From the NCBI GenBank assembly GCA_022072165.1, contig JAJVIF010000001.1, positions 1,322,598 to 1,386,597 of the forward strand: a stretch of DNA of 64,000 bases, given 5' to 3'. The notes beneath the pieces were generated by a model. The model worked only from the letters and a program-made list of their open reading frames with translations, was not told where the DNA came from and did not search any database. Shown one piece after another: positions 51,932 to 60,406 of this stretch. The DNA is from a bacterium (GTDB lineage Bacteria; JAJVIF01). Positions within the stretch are counted from its first letter, which is position 1. Every line of letters starts with the position of its first letter. The translations under genes and the position numbers were made by a program.

Positions 51932-52041
51932 AGTGTAAGCGCTCCGGTGACTTGTCGCCTATTGTTCCCGGAGGGAAACTAGCGGGCTGCAATAGCATCA
52001 GCCTGTTCGTGGTTGCGGTAGGGTAGTACTGCCTGAACGCT

Positions 52042-52055
52042 GCCGTATCTACGGC
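52042..52055. promoter_or_regulatory. Palindrome just upstream of the DsbD-like gene
   Basis: GCCGTA and TACGGC flank TC, a perfect 6-bp inverted repeat 18 bases before the ATG at 52074. It could be an operator. Confidence 0.4.
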
Positions 52056-52073
52056 GATAAAGGAACAGCGCCC

Positions 52074-54278
52074 ATGCGCTTTCGGCCCGGCATTCTTGCG
52101 ATACTGACCCTCGTGGCACTGCTGGCCAGCTCGACAGTCGCGCTGGCTGCGCCGCAGCGTGTTGGTCCGCTGGAAGTTGATCTGATTACCCCGCAACAGA
52201 GCGTAATGCCGGGGCAACCACTTACGGTCGGCCTCCAGTTTCGGCTCGATCCACACTGGCATGTCTACTGGCGGAATCCGGGCGATTCCGGACTCTCCCC
52301 TTCGCTTGGCTGGTCGCTACCGGAGGGCTTTAGCGCCGGGGAGCTGCAATGGCCCTACCCCATCTCGATACCGCTGGGTCCGCTGGTCAGTCTCGGGTAT
52401 GAAGATGAAGTCATCCTGCCGGTCACCATTCAGGTGCCTGAGACGCTGCCCACGGATGGCACGGTGACCCTGGCAGCCCGGGCCGACTGGCTGGTCTGTA
52501 AAGAAGAATGCATCCCCGGTGACGCCAGCCTGATTCTCACACTGCCGGTCCGGGCGGATGCCCCGACACTCGATGCCGCCCTGGCGGAAAAATTCGAGCA
52601 TTTTAGGAATCGACTCCCAGTAAGTGACCTGGGCTGGCAGGTCGGGGTGACCTCGACTCCCGAGAAAATCCAGCTGTTTCTTGCGCCTCCCGAAGGACTC
52701 ACCACGACGCTTAAAAAAGTCACCTTTTTTCCCTTTGAGTCGGAGGTTATCGAGTACCTGGAGCCGCAGGTACTGCAACCGGTAGCGGGGGGATATCAGC
52801 TGGAGCTGACCCGGTCGCAGTTTGCCGATGGCAGCGACGTGACCTCCCTCGAGGGCATTGTGGTGTCGCCGGAAGGATGGCGTGGTCCGGGGTCCGAAGC
52901 AGCGATGACCATCGCTGCGACTGCGGGCAAGCCTGCGGCACTGACAGGAGCGGGGGGGGGAACCACCACCACTTCGCAAGGGAGTACCGGCAGTGGCGCG
53001 GGAAATGGCAACGCCACCACGTTGTGGCAGGCACTCCTCTTCGCCTTCATCGGCGGCATGATCCTGAATCTCATGCCCTGTGTCCTCCCCGTGTTGTCGC
53101 TGAAAGTGTTCGGCTTCGTGAAACATGCCGGTCAGGACCGGAAGCAGTCCCTGCTGCACGGGCTGGTCTTTACGGCAGGGGTGCTGCTGTCGTTCCTGGC
53201 GCTGGCGGTGGTCCTGCTCGTGCTGCGGGCGGGTGGGGAACAGGTCGGGCTGGGCTTTCATCTGCAGTCGCCCGGATTCCTGATCGGGCTCTCGGCGTTT
53301 CTCTTCCTGTTTGCGATGAGCCTGCTGGGGGTCTTCGAAATCGGGGCGTCGCTCACCGGGCTGGGCAGCGCAGCACAGGCCGCGCATGGCTTGTCCGGGT
53401 CGTTCCTGAATGGTGTCACCGCGACGGTCGTGGCAACCCCTTGTACTGCACCATTTATGGGGACCGCACTGGGCTTCGCCCTCACGCAACCAGCCGTGGG
53501 GATCCTCGCGATCTTCTGCGCGATTGGCCTCGGGATGTCCGCGCCGTATGTGGCGCTGTCGGCCAATCCGGGATGGCTGAAGTTCATCCCGAAGCCGGGT
53601 CCCTGGATGGACACCTTTAAGCAGGTGATGGGCTTCCTGCTGCTGGCGACCATCGCGTGGCTCGCCTCGGTGCTGGGGCAGGTCGCGGGGAGTGCTGGCA
53701 TGACTGCACTCCTCTGGACGCTCCTGTTCCTCGGCTTCGGCAGCTGGATCCTCCAGCACTTTGCTCCGGTCACGGCTCCTGCCCGGACGCAGCGCAATGC
53801 CCAGGTAGCCGCTCTGGTCTGTATCGTCGGGGGACTGTTGCTGGGACTGAGCGCGGTCGGAAACTCGGCATCCGTGAGTCGACCCGCCCTGGCGAAAGAG
53901 GCAGAGAGCGCGCATGGCGTAGTCTGGGAGTCCTTCTCGCAGGACCGCCTGGATGCCCTGGTGGCGACAGGCGAGCAACCGATTTTCATCGACTTCACGG
54001 CGGCCTGGTGCCTGAGTTGTCAGGTGAATAAAAAAGTCGCGCTGGAGACCACGGCGGTCTCGGAGAAATTTGCGGAGTTGGGAGTGGTCACGATCCGGGC
54101 CGACTGGACCCGTCGCGATGCCGAAATCACCCGGGCACTGGCGGGCTACCAGCGCAACAGCGTGCCGGTGTATGTCCTGATCCCCCCTGGGGGAGAACCC
54201 CGGCTGCTGCCTGAAATCCTGACGCCATCCATTGTGCTCGAGGCCCTCGAGACGCTGGCTGGCCCACCACCTGGCTGA
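52074..54278 (+). CDS. DsbD/ScsB-type protein-disulfide reductase
   Basis: This 734-residue protein carries electrons from cytosolic thioredoxin across the membrane to envelope proteins. It has a signal peptide (LASSTVALAA), an N-terminal domain with a cysteine pair (WLVCKEECIPG, Cys142 and Cys146), a CcdA-like membrane domain of about eight helices (LMPCVLPVLSLKVFG and ATPCTAPFMG carry its redox cysteines), and a C-terminal thioredoxin domain with WCLSC near residue 647. The N-terminal domain is of the ScsB/'DsbC' kind rather than E. coli DsbD-alpha. It is followed by a redoxin gene. Confidence 0.92.
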   Translation: MRFRPGILAILTLVALLASSTVALAAPQRVGPLEVDLITPQQSVMPGQPLTVGLQFRLDPHWHVYWRNPGDSGLSPSLGWSLPEGFSAGELQWPYPISIPLGPLVSLGYEDEVILPVTIQVPETLPTDGTVTLAARADWLVCKEECIPGDASLILTLPVRADAPTLDAALAEKFEHFRNRLPVSDLGWQVGVTSTPEKIQLFLAPPEGLTTTLKKVTFFPFESEVIEYLEPQVLQPVAGGYQLELTRSQFADGSDVTSLEGIVVSPEGWRGPGSEAAMTIAATAGKPAALTGAGGGTTTTSQGSTGSGAGNGNATTLWQALLFAFIGGMILNLMPCVLPVLSLKVFGFVKHAGQDRKQSLLHGLVFTAGVLLSFLALAVVLLVLRAGGEQVGLGFHLQSPGFLIGLSAFLFLFAMSLLGVFEIGASLTGLGSAAQAAHGLSGSFLNGVTATVVATPCTAPFMGTALGFALTQPAVGILAIFCAIGLGMSAPYVALSANPGWLKFIPKPGPWMDTFKQVMGFLLLATIAWLASVLGQVAGSAGMTALLWTLLFLGFGSWILQHFAPVTAPARTQRNAQVAALVCIVGGLLLGLSAVGNSASVSRPALAKEAESAHGVVWESFSQDRLDALVATGEQPIFIDFTAAWCLSCQVNKKVALETTAVSEKFAELGVVTIRADWTRRDAEITRALAGYQRNSVPVYVLIPPGGEPRLLPEILTPSIVLEALETLAGPPPG

Positions 54279-54332
54279 CGTCCTACGCCGGACCCGGGAT
54301 AGGGTCCGCAATTTGAAAGGGAGTCCGACATC

Positions 54333-55031
54333 ATGCGCAATCTGACGCTCGTTCTGGCAGCCGGCGCGCTGCTGAACCTGAGCCTGCTGGCCTGCACCTC
54401 AACCACCGCTCACGCGGAGCCTGCGAAGGGAACCAAAACGAAACTGGAGGGCGAGCGCAAGCTGGCCAAGACCGGGACGGCCGTGACCACGGCAGCCATC
54501 GGCAAGCCCGCTCCGAACTTCACGCTGACCTCAGCGACTGGCACGAAGCACAGCCTGACTGAGTTCAAGGGCAAGTACGTCGTGCTCGAATGGGTGAACT
54601 ACGACTGCCCGTTCGTGGTGGCGCAGTATGGCGCTGGCCGAATGCAGAAGCTCCAGAAGCAGATGACCGACGCTGGCGTCATCTGGCTCTCCATCAACAC
54701 GGGACCGATGGGGAAGCAGGGAGTCTGGGAAGGCCAGGCACTGCTGGATCGCATCGCCAAGGAGAAGGCGGTCCCGACCGCGTACCTGCGGGATCCCGAT
54801 GGTGCGGTGGGCAAGCTCTTCGGTGCGAAGACCACCCCGCACATGTACCTCATCAGCCCAGAGCAGGTCCTCCTCTTCGCTGGGGGCCTCGATGACAAGG
54901 CCGCGACCAGCGCTGCGGAAGTCCAGATGGAGGGGTCCTTCATCGAGGACGCCTACGCCGAAGCCTCCGCTGGCAAGGCCGTGAGTATCGCCACGCCGAA
55001 GCCCTATGGCTGCGGCGTGAAGTACCCGTAG
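54333..55031 (+). CDS. Exported redoxin (thioredoxin-like, AhpC/TSA group)
   Basis: This 232-residue protein has a lipoprotein-like signal (ALLNLSLLAC), a linker and a thioredoxin-fold domain from about 50. The single active-site cysteine lies in EWVNYDCPFV, a NxxCPFV motif typical of this redoxin branch, and it ends with the family tail KPYGCGVKY carrying a second cysteine. It probably acts in the envelope as a peroxidase or thiol oxidoreductase fed by the DsbD-type protein upstream (inference). GGGAG precedes the ATG. Confidence 0.87.
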   Translation: MRNLTLVLAAGALLNLSLLACTSTTAHAEPAKGTKTKLEGERKLAKTGTAVTTAAIGKPAPNFTLTSATGTKHSLTEFKGKYVVLEWVNYDCPFVVAQYGAGRMQKLQKQMTDAGVIWLSINTGPMGKQGVWEGQALLDRIAKEKAVPTAYLRDPDGAVGKLFGAKTTPHMYLISPEQVLLFAGGLDDKAATSAAEVQMEGSFIEDAYAEASAGKAVSIATPKPYGCGVKYP

Positions 55032-55132
55032 TTCGCGAACACGCCACCCGGGGGGAGTCGATGTGCGAGCCTCGGCTCTCCCCGTCGCCCCCTCCTGGTT
55101 TTCAGGGATTGGCTGACGGTCATCTGCAAATC

Positions 55133-55145
55133 AGGAACGATTCCT
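55133..55145. promoter_or_regulatory. Palindromic candidate operator, copy 2 (superoxide dismutase)
   Basis: AGGAACGATTCCT differs from the peroxiredoxin copy at only two central bases (AGGAAC-N-RTTCCT). It lies 51 bases before the sod ATG and is followed at once by TGTATCTTT, which holds a possible -10 box. Confidence 0.6.
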
Positions 55146-55146
55146 G

Positions 55147-55152
55147 TATCTT
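55147..55152 (+). promoter_or_regulatory. Possible -10 box of the superoxide dismutase gene
   Basis: TATCTT lies just downstream of the palindrome and 44 bases before the ATG. Confidence 0.35.
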
Positions 55153-55196
55153 TCGTCCCAGCACGCACGCACACCTGAGAGAGAGGACTCTGCCCC

Positions 55197-55844
55197 ATGG
55201 CTCACGAAGTTCGTCCGCTGTCCTTTGATCCCGCGAAGCTCAATGGCATCTCCGAGGATCAGATCACCAACCATCACGGCAAGAAGTACGCCGGGTATGT
55301 CACCAAGCTCAACGAGATCGAAGAGCGGCTGCCGCAGGCGGATCGCTCCAAGGCCAATGCCTCTTATTCAGAGTTCCGCGAGCTGAAGCGCGAAGAGCCC
55401 TTCAGCCACAACGGGATCATCCTGCACGAGCTCTACTTCGCAAATCTGGGGGGCGATGGCTCGCTCGATGCCGACTCGGACCTGGCGAAGAAGCTGGCGG
55501 CGGACTTCGGGTCGGTGGAAGCCTTCAAGGACGACCTGACAGCGGTCGGCAAGTCGGGACGGGGCTGGGCCGTGGCGGCCTACTCGCTGCTCGATGGCAA
55601 AATCCACACCTACCTCATGGACCTGCACGACATCGGGGGGGTGTTCTACACCCTGCCGCTGCTGGTCCTCGATGTCTACGAGCACGCGTACTACATCGAC
55701 TACAAGAACGATGCCCCGGCGTACATCGCCAAGTTCTGGGACAACGTTGACTGGTCGGTGGTCGCGAAGCGCTACGCCGACTGCGTGGCGATGTTCGGCA
55801 ACAAAACGGCGGCGGATCTGATCGCCGCCCGGGCGATGGTGTAA
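55197..55844 (+). CDS. Superoxide dismutase, Fe/Mn family
   Basis: This 215-residue enzyme converts superoxide to oxygen and peroxide. Metal ligands can be seen as a histidine in TNHHGKKY, His77 in HNGIILHELYF, and Asp and His in LDVYEHAYYIDYKND. Which metal it uses cannot be told by eye. A GAGAGGA site precedes the ATG. The promoter shares the AGGAAC palindrome with the peroxiredoxin gene, which would act on the peroxide this enzyme makes. A terminator follows. Confidence 0.95.
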   Translation: MAHEVRPLSFDPAKLNGISEDQITNHHGKKYAGYVTKLNEIEERLPQADRSKANASYSEFRELKREEPFSHNGIILHELYFANLGGDGSLDADSDLAKKLAADFGSVEAFKDDLTAVGKSGRGWAVAAYSLLDGKIHTYLMDLHDIGGVFYTLPLLVLDVYEHAYYIDYKNDAPAYIAKFWDNVDWSVVAKRYADCVAMFGNKTAADLIAARAMV

Positions 55845-55882
55845 GCCGCGCTCGCTGCCCACTCTGTCAAAACGACTCTCCT

Positions 55883-55916
55883 CCGCCCTGCCGCTACTGG
55901 CAGGGCGGTCTGTTTT
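55883..55916 (+). terminator. Intrinsic terminator after the superoxide dismutase gene
   Basis: CCGCCCTGCC and GGCAGGGCGG form a 10-bp stem with a GCTACT loop, followed by TCTGTTTT. Confidence 0.88.
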
Positions 55917-56009
55917 GGGGGAGGACAAGATTTTTTCTGGCCGCTCAGCCGCATGAAAAGCGAGATCCAGGGGGCATCGACGAGGTCAGCATGAGATTTG
56001 GCAAAACCG

Positions 56010-56122
56010 GTGTAACTCTCTGATCTGACCGCACAAGTTCGCTGAACTCTGAGCGGTCAGGCTGTTGCAACGCAGGCGCAGAACAAGCCGCCGACCCAGG
56101 CAGGGGTCGGCGGCGCTTTTTT
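56010..56122 (+). ncRNA. Candidate small RNA ending in a strong terminator
   Basis: Past the sod terminator there is no protein gene on this strand, yet a second strong plus-strand terminator stands at 56087-56122 (GCCGCCGACCC with GGGTCGGCGGC, then GCTTTTTT). Just before it lies a nested hairpin: CTGACCGC 56025-56032 with GCGGTCAG 56053-56060, enclosing AGTTC-GCT-GAACT (56036-56048). Two structured elements followed by a T-run suggest a short RNA. No convincing promoter is visible, and the terminator may instead serve the minus-strand gene that ends at 56144. Confidence 0.4.
56087..56122. terminator. Strong terminator hairpin
   Basis: An 11-bp stem (GCCGCCGACCC / GGGTCGGCGGC) with an AGGCAG loop and a T6 tract on the plus strand. 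It can also stop minus-strand transcription from the SBBP-repeat gene. Confidence 0.85.
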
Positions 56123-56143
56123 ACAAGACCAGTCGCGGGAGAA

Positions 56144-58948
56144 TTACCAGGTACCGTCGCCCGTGATGCGACTGACATAGTGGTCCGGGAAGAAGATGTC
56201 CGCACTCTGGAGCACCCGGTTGCAGGAGGGGTCGGCATCGAAATTCGACCCTTTGATGTAGCCGATGTGATGCAGAGAGTTGGGGCCGGTCCACTCGATC
56301 CGGGTCGGGCGGGCGGTGCCGGCTCCCCCGATCCAGCCATCCCACTGCCAGGTGCCATCGGAGGCGAAGCGGGCGAAAATCGCGGTGTCAGTGTTATCGG
56401 TAATGGTGATCTGCGGCCCACCAAGCGAGAGGGATCGCCTGGAAAACCCCGCCAGCACGAGATCACCCGCCGTGTTCACTGTCAGGCCTCCGTATTGCAG
56501 GGCGATGCCATCTGGCGCGGGGAAATTGATGCTCCACTGATGCGCTCCGGCGGAGGAGTACTGGGCCATGCAGGTCTCGAAATTCGTCCCGGATCCGGGG
56601 AGCGGACCGCCTCCCAGATCGAGGATACCGATGTGCTCGGCAACAATGGTGACTCGTCCGGTCCCATCGATCACCACCGCACGACCTTCATCGTAGCCGG
56701 TGTTGCCATAAGTCCGGAGCCACTCGACCTCACCATCGGCAGCGGCCAGTCGCGCCAGGAAGATGTCCTTTCCGCCATTGGAGGTGGCCGGCGTGGTGCC
56801 GAAGTTCGCAGACGCGCTGAAGCCACCGGTAATGTAGACATTGCCGTCGGCGTCGAACGCTGTGCCGTACCCCGTATCCCAGCCACTGCCCCCGAAGATG
56901 CCGGACCAGCGATGAGAGCCATTGTTGTTGAAGGTGGCTGCGACGATGTCTTCTCCACCCGCCGTGGAGAGCGGTCCTCCGCCAAAGTTCACGGAGCCAC
57001 CGGAGTACCCAATGATCGTGATTGCGTCATCAGGACCCAGATCCATCTCCAGGCCGTAGTTAAAGCTGGAGCCGCTGTAGCTGGCGCTGAACTGATGGTT
57101 CCCATCGGGGTCAAAGCGCGCGAGGAAAATGGCCTGTGTACCTGAGACCGGCAGCGGTCCTCCACCGAGGTCGAGCGCTTTCCGGTTGTGCCCGACCAGC
57201 CAGAGCCGATCCTGGCTGTCGATGACCAGATCGCTGAACCGTTCGTCATCGGTGCTGCCCCAGGTGCGATCCCACACGAGCGTGCCGGTGGGGGTGAACC
57301 GGAGCAGGAAGACATCCTCGCCTCCGACTGTTGTGCGTTCACCCGCTCCAAAATCAGTTTTGTAGTAGAAGGTTCCCGCGACAAATACATTCCCTGCGCT
57401 GTCTACCGCAACGGCAGCGGGTCCGGCATCGTTGGTCATCGAAGAGCCAAAGGAAGTGAGCCAGCCGACACCGGTTGGTGGGGGGCAGGGGTCACCGAGC
57501 TTGACGATAAACGGATGGAAGGTGACGGGGGTCGGGAAATCGCCGGTAGCAGGTGTGAGGTCGGGATTGAGGGGGGTGAGATACGACGACTGATTGTTTC
57601 CTTCCACATCGGTGACCCGGAGCCAGGCGAGGTAATCCCCGTTGACCTGACCGGACCCGGCGGGCTTGGTGACATCGACCTGGAAAAACAGGGGGTCACC
57701 GTCATAGCCCGAGTCCTGGGCAGCATCGCCGCCATATTCACGGTCATCATCCACCGGGACATTGGGGAGGTTAACGACCGTAGAACGTCCGCCCAGCACG
57801 CCGGGAATGCAGAGCGCCAGGAGCGGAATGCCCGACTCGCCCTGCGCCACTTTGATGGCGTTGGGCTCCAGCTTCAGTGAGGACTCCGTGGTTTCCGTCG
57901 CCCGGGCATCCCAGTCGATGACATGGAAGCGCAAGGTTGATGTGCTCTCAATGTTCGGCGACCACCCTTCGGAGGGGCCGCGGAACCAGGCGCGGGGGAC
58001 ATCCAGCGCTCCGTGAGGCATCCGGTAGCCAAACTTGGTGACGACATCATCGGCCGCCGCATCCGTGATCGGCACGGGCAGCCGGTGCAATACGCCCGGC
58101 GTCCCGGACTTGGGATCGGCATACTTCGCCAGCAGCACCGTATTGACGCTAAAGGGTCCGGTTTGGAGCATCGCGTTACTGATGAGAATGGAGTTTTTCG
58201 CGAACTGTCCCTGATGCAGGACTCCGAAGCCCGCCCATTCGTCGGAGTCCTGGAAGTGCCAGCCCCAGGGCGTGCCGAAGTTTCCCTGCCCCGAGACCGA
58301 ACCAACAATCTCGCCGGTCTTCTGGCGGTACCGGTTTCGGTTGATGTCATCGCGCACCAGCACTTTATATGGAAAGGCGTTGGCGGTCAGACCGGTGGTG
58401 TTGACCAGCGACTTGGGCTGGAAATACCCATCGGCATCCAGGATCCACCGGGGATCCGTAATGAGATCGGAAGTGCCGGTGAACCAGGTGTAGCCCCCGG
58501 CATTCGGGACATCGAAGCCGAACAGCAGCATGGCTGAAAATCCCAGATCAGCCCGGTTGGAGATCGAGGAATCCGGGAAGGGATGCCGGACTTCGTAGCT
58601 CAGCTCAAGCCCCTGCATAGTGCGTCGGACTCCTGTGATCCGGAGGTTGCTGGGGGTGAAGAACTGCTCCAGCGATAAGGCGAAAACCGCATCGTTATCC
58701 TGGAGGCTCCGGGTGGGGAGGATCTCCCAGGTGGCGTTCAGGGTTGACGGGTCCACCGTGAGGCGACCGGGAGCGATCGCCCCCTGCAGGATCCCATCGG
58801 CGGTCTGCAGCATCGCGCCGGGCTGGAACAGCGCCCCTGCCGGACGGTGATCGTCGCTGGTGAGGGGGTTTGCTTTAGATGAACAGGACACCAGACTCAG
58901 GGCGAGCAGGCCGAGACTTCCGGCCAGTAGGTGCGTGCGAGTGGACAT
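56144..58948 (-). CDS. Large lipoprotein with SBBP-type beta-propeller repeats
   Basis: This 934-residue protein has a lipoprotein signal (LLALSLVSC). The first 450 residues are beta-rich; the C-terminal half has at least six SBBP-like repeats of about 50-60 residues with the 'vD..GNvYvtG.f' strand: VDSAGNVFVAGTF, IDSQDRLWLVGHN, FDADGNVYITGGF, 'VNTAGDLVLAGFS' and others. SBBP propellers are found in exported proteins of unknown role. GGAGG lies nine bases before the ATG at 58948. Confidence 0.86.
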   Translation of the reverse strand: MSTRTHLLAGSLGLLALSLVSCSSKANPLTSDDHRPAGALFQPGAMLQTADGILQGAIAPGRLTVDPSTLNATWEILPTRSLQDNDAVFALSLEQFFTPSNLRITGVRRTMQGLELSYEVRHPFPDSSISNRADLGFSAMLLFGFDVPNAGGYTWFTGTSDLITDPRWILDADGYFQPKSLVNTTGLTANAFPYKVLVRDDINRNRYRQKTGEIVGSVSGQGNFGTPWGWHFQDSDEWAGFGVLHQGQFAKNSILISNAMLQTGPFSVNTVLLAKYADPKSGTPGVLHRLPVPITDAAADDVVTKFGYRMPHGALDVPRAWFRGPSEGWSPNIESTSTLRFHVIDWDARATETTESSLKLEPNAIKVAQGESGIPLLALCIPGVLGGRSTVVNLPNVPVDDDREYGGDAAQDSGYDGDPLFFQVDVTKPAGSGQVNGDYLAWLRVTDVEGNNQSSYLTPLNPDLTPATGDFPTPVTFHPFIVKLGDPCPPPTGVGWLTSFGSSMTNDAGPAAVAVDSAGNVFVAGTFYYKTDFGAGERTTVGGEDVFLLRFTPTGTLVWDRTWGSTDDERFSDLVIDSQDRLWLVGHNRKALDLGGGPLPVSGTQAIFLARFDPDGNHQFSASYSGSSFNYGLEMDLGPDDAITIIGYSGGSVNFGGGPLSTAGGEDIVAATFNNNGSHRWSGIFGGSGWDTGYGTAFDADGNVYITGGFSASANFGTTPATSNGGKDIFLARLAAADGEVEWLRTYGNTGYDEGRAVVIDGTGRVTIVAEHIGILDLGGGPLPGSGTNFETCMAQYSSAGAHQWSINFPAPDGIALQYGGLTVNTAGDLVLAGFSRRSLSLGGPQITITDNTDTAIFARFASDGTWQWDGWIGGAGTARPTRIEWTGPNSLHHIGYIKGSNFDADPSCNRVLQSADIFFPDHYVSRITGDGTW

Positions 58949-59016
58949 GCTGAGTTCCTCCGAAAAGACAGAGAAGTGACGATTCATCACGCCGGGTTCC
59001 CCAACTCCACTGGGGG

Positions 59017-60324
59017 TCAGGCGCTGACGGGCATCCCGATCAGCTGGGTTCCATTCCATTGGAGCGCCAGCCGGGCGACTGCCGGACGATCCGGGAACAG
59101 CATCGGATCAATCGCGCAGGTAGCGTAATTATCAGCGACACCCTGCAGTCCCGTACATACCTCGGAATGTGGCCATTCCAGCACGCAGCGCCGTGCCGCC
59201 CCGTGCTGACGTGCCGCGAAAGCGGTCCGCTTCCGGGCATCGATGCCCTGCAGGAGCTGCATCCGGTGCGCCTTCTGTGGGGGCGACACCTGGTCCACCA
59301 TCGCGGCGGCCCGGGTCCCCTCCCGGGGCGAATACGGAAACAGATGGGCGTAGTCCAGGGGCCCTTCCGCGAGATAGCGCGCCGTCGCGGCGAAGTCCTC
59401 ATCGGACTCCCCGGGGAAGCCGACAATGAGGTCCGTGCCGAGGCAAGTCGCGGGATTCCAGGCTTTGAGCTGCTGGCAGATGGCATCGAACTGCGCGAGG
59501 GTGTACGGCCGCCCCATGCGTCGGAGGATCGGATCACTCCCTGCCTGGAGCGGCAGATGGAAATGGGGACAGACTCGATGGCTTGTTGCGATGGCATCCA
59601 GGAAGTCGGCGTCGACCTCCATCGGTTCCAGCGATGACACCCGGATGTCCACCAGGTCCAGGGCATCGAGGGTCCGGATCAGCCCCGCCAGAGAGGTCCC
59701 ATGATCCCGGCCGTAGCCCCCTAAGTGCACGCCGGTAAGCACGACTTCCGGGTAGCCCTGCGCCGCGTAGTCCCTTACAGCCTGTACGACCTCGTCGGGG
59801 GAAACGGAGCGCTCTTTGCCGCGCGCGACGGGGACGATGCAGAACGCACAACGGAGATGACATCCCTCCTGGACCTTTAGGAACGCCCGGGCCCGCTGCC
59901 TGGAGGTGGGGGCGGCGGGGAGTTGGAGGGGCGCGACCTGCTGGACATCGCCCACATAGGTCCGGGGAGCAGCTTCTTTCAGCAGATCACAGGGGAGGTA
60001 CTGCGTCAGGTCGTACTTTTCACGATTCCCCAGGATGAGGTCGAGGCCCTCCTGGCGGGCGGCGATCTGAGGGGCCACCTGGGCGTAGCAACCGGTGAGA
60101 ACCACATAGGTCTTCGGATTGCGTCGGAGGGCCTGACGTATCGCCTTTCTGGCATCACTGTCGCCCCGGTGAGTGACGGTACAGGAATTGATGACCACTA
60201 CGTCGGCGGGATCTGTGCTGCTGACCAGCCCGAAGCCAGCCTCGATGAGGGCATCCTCGAGGAGCTGACTTTCATGCTGATTGACCTTGCAGCCGAAGGT
60301 CCTGACGGAGGCAGTACGGAGCAT
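59017..60324 (-). CDS. mtaB: tRNA threonylcarbamoyladenosine methylthiotransferase MtaB
   Basis: This 435-residue radical-SAM enzyme adds a methylthio group to the t6A at position 37 of tRNAs. It has the N-terminal UPF0004 domain with three cluster cysteines (FGCKVNQHES, INSCTVTH, TGCYAQ), the radical-SAM motif EGCHLRCAFCIVP with C-x3-C-x2-C, and a C-terminal TRAM-like part. 'TFGCKVNQHES' and the length point to MtaB rather than MiaB or RimO. The start at 60324 is leaderless, nine bases after TACAAT. Confidence 0.93.
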   Translation of the reverse strand: MLRTASVRTFGCKVNQHESQLLEDALIEAGFGLVSSTDPADVVVINSCTVTHRGDSDARKAIRQALRRNPKTYVVLTGCYAQVAPQIAARQEGLDLILGNREKYDLTQYLPCDLLKEAAPRTYVGDVQQVAPLQLPAAPTSRQRARAFLKVQEGCHLRCAFCIVPVARGKERSVSPDEVVQAVRDYAAQGYPEVVLTGVHLGGYGRDHGTSLAGLIRTLDALDLVDIRVSSLEPMEVDADFLDAIATSHRVCPHFHLPLQAGSDPILRRMGRPYTLAQFDAICQQLKAWNPATCLGTDLIVGFPGESDEDFAATARYLAEGPLDYAHLFPYSPREGTRAAAMVDQVSPPQKAHRMQLLQGIDARKRTAFAARQHGAARRCVLEWPHSEVCTGLQGVADNYATCAIDPMLFPDRPAVARLALQWNGTQLIGMPVSA

Positions 60325-60333
60325 GACCGCAGG

Positions 60334-60339
60334 ATTGTA
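60334..60339 (-). promoter_or_regulatory. -10 box of mtaB (leaderless)
   Basis: On the minus strand TACAAT lies nine bases before the ATG at 60324; TCAACA lies 17 bases upstream as a weak -35. Confidence 0.6.
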
Positions 60340-60393
60340 CCGGGGTTACGCGCCTTGTTGAGCAGGGTCAACGTCCACTGTAGTTTGCTGCGT

Positions 60394-60399
60394 TACTAT
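60394..60399 (+). promoter_or_regulatory. -10 box of the WYL gene (leaderless)
   Basis: TACTAT ends seven bases before the ATG at 60407 and overlaps the alternative ATG at 60398, which argues for the later start. Confidence 0.5.
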
Positions 60400-60406
60400 G
60401 CGTCCT

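Noticed and set aside
52317-54311. 664-codon minus-strand frame over the DsbD gene
   Set aside because: Shadow of a clear DsbD-type protein; composition is dominated by Arg, Gln and His and shows no domain.
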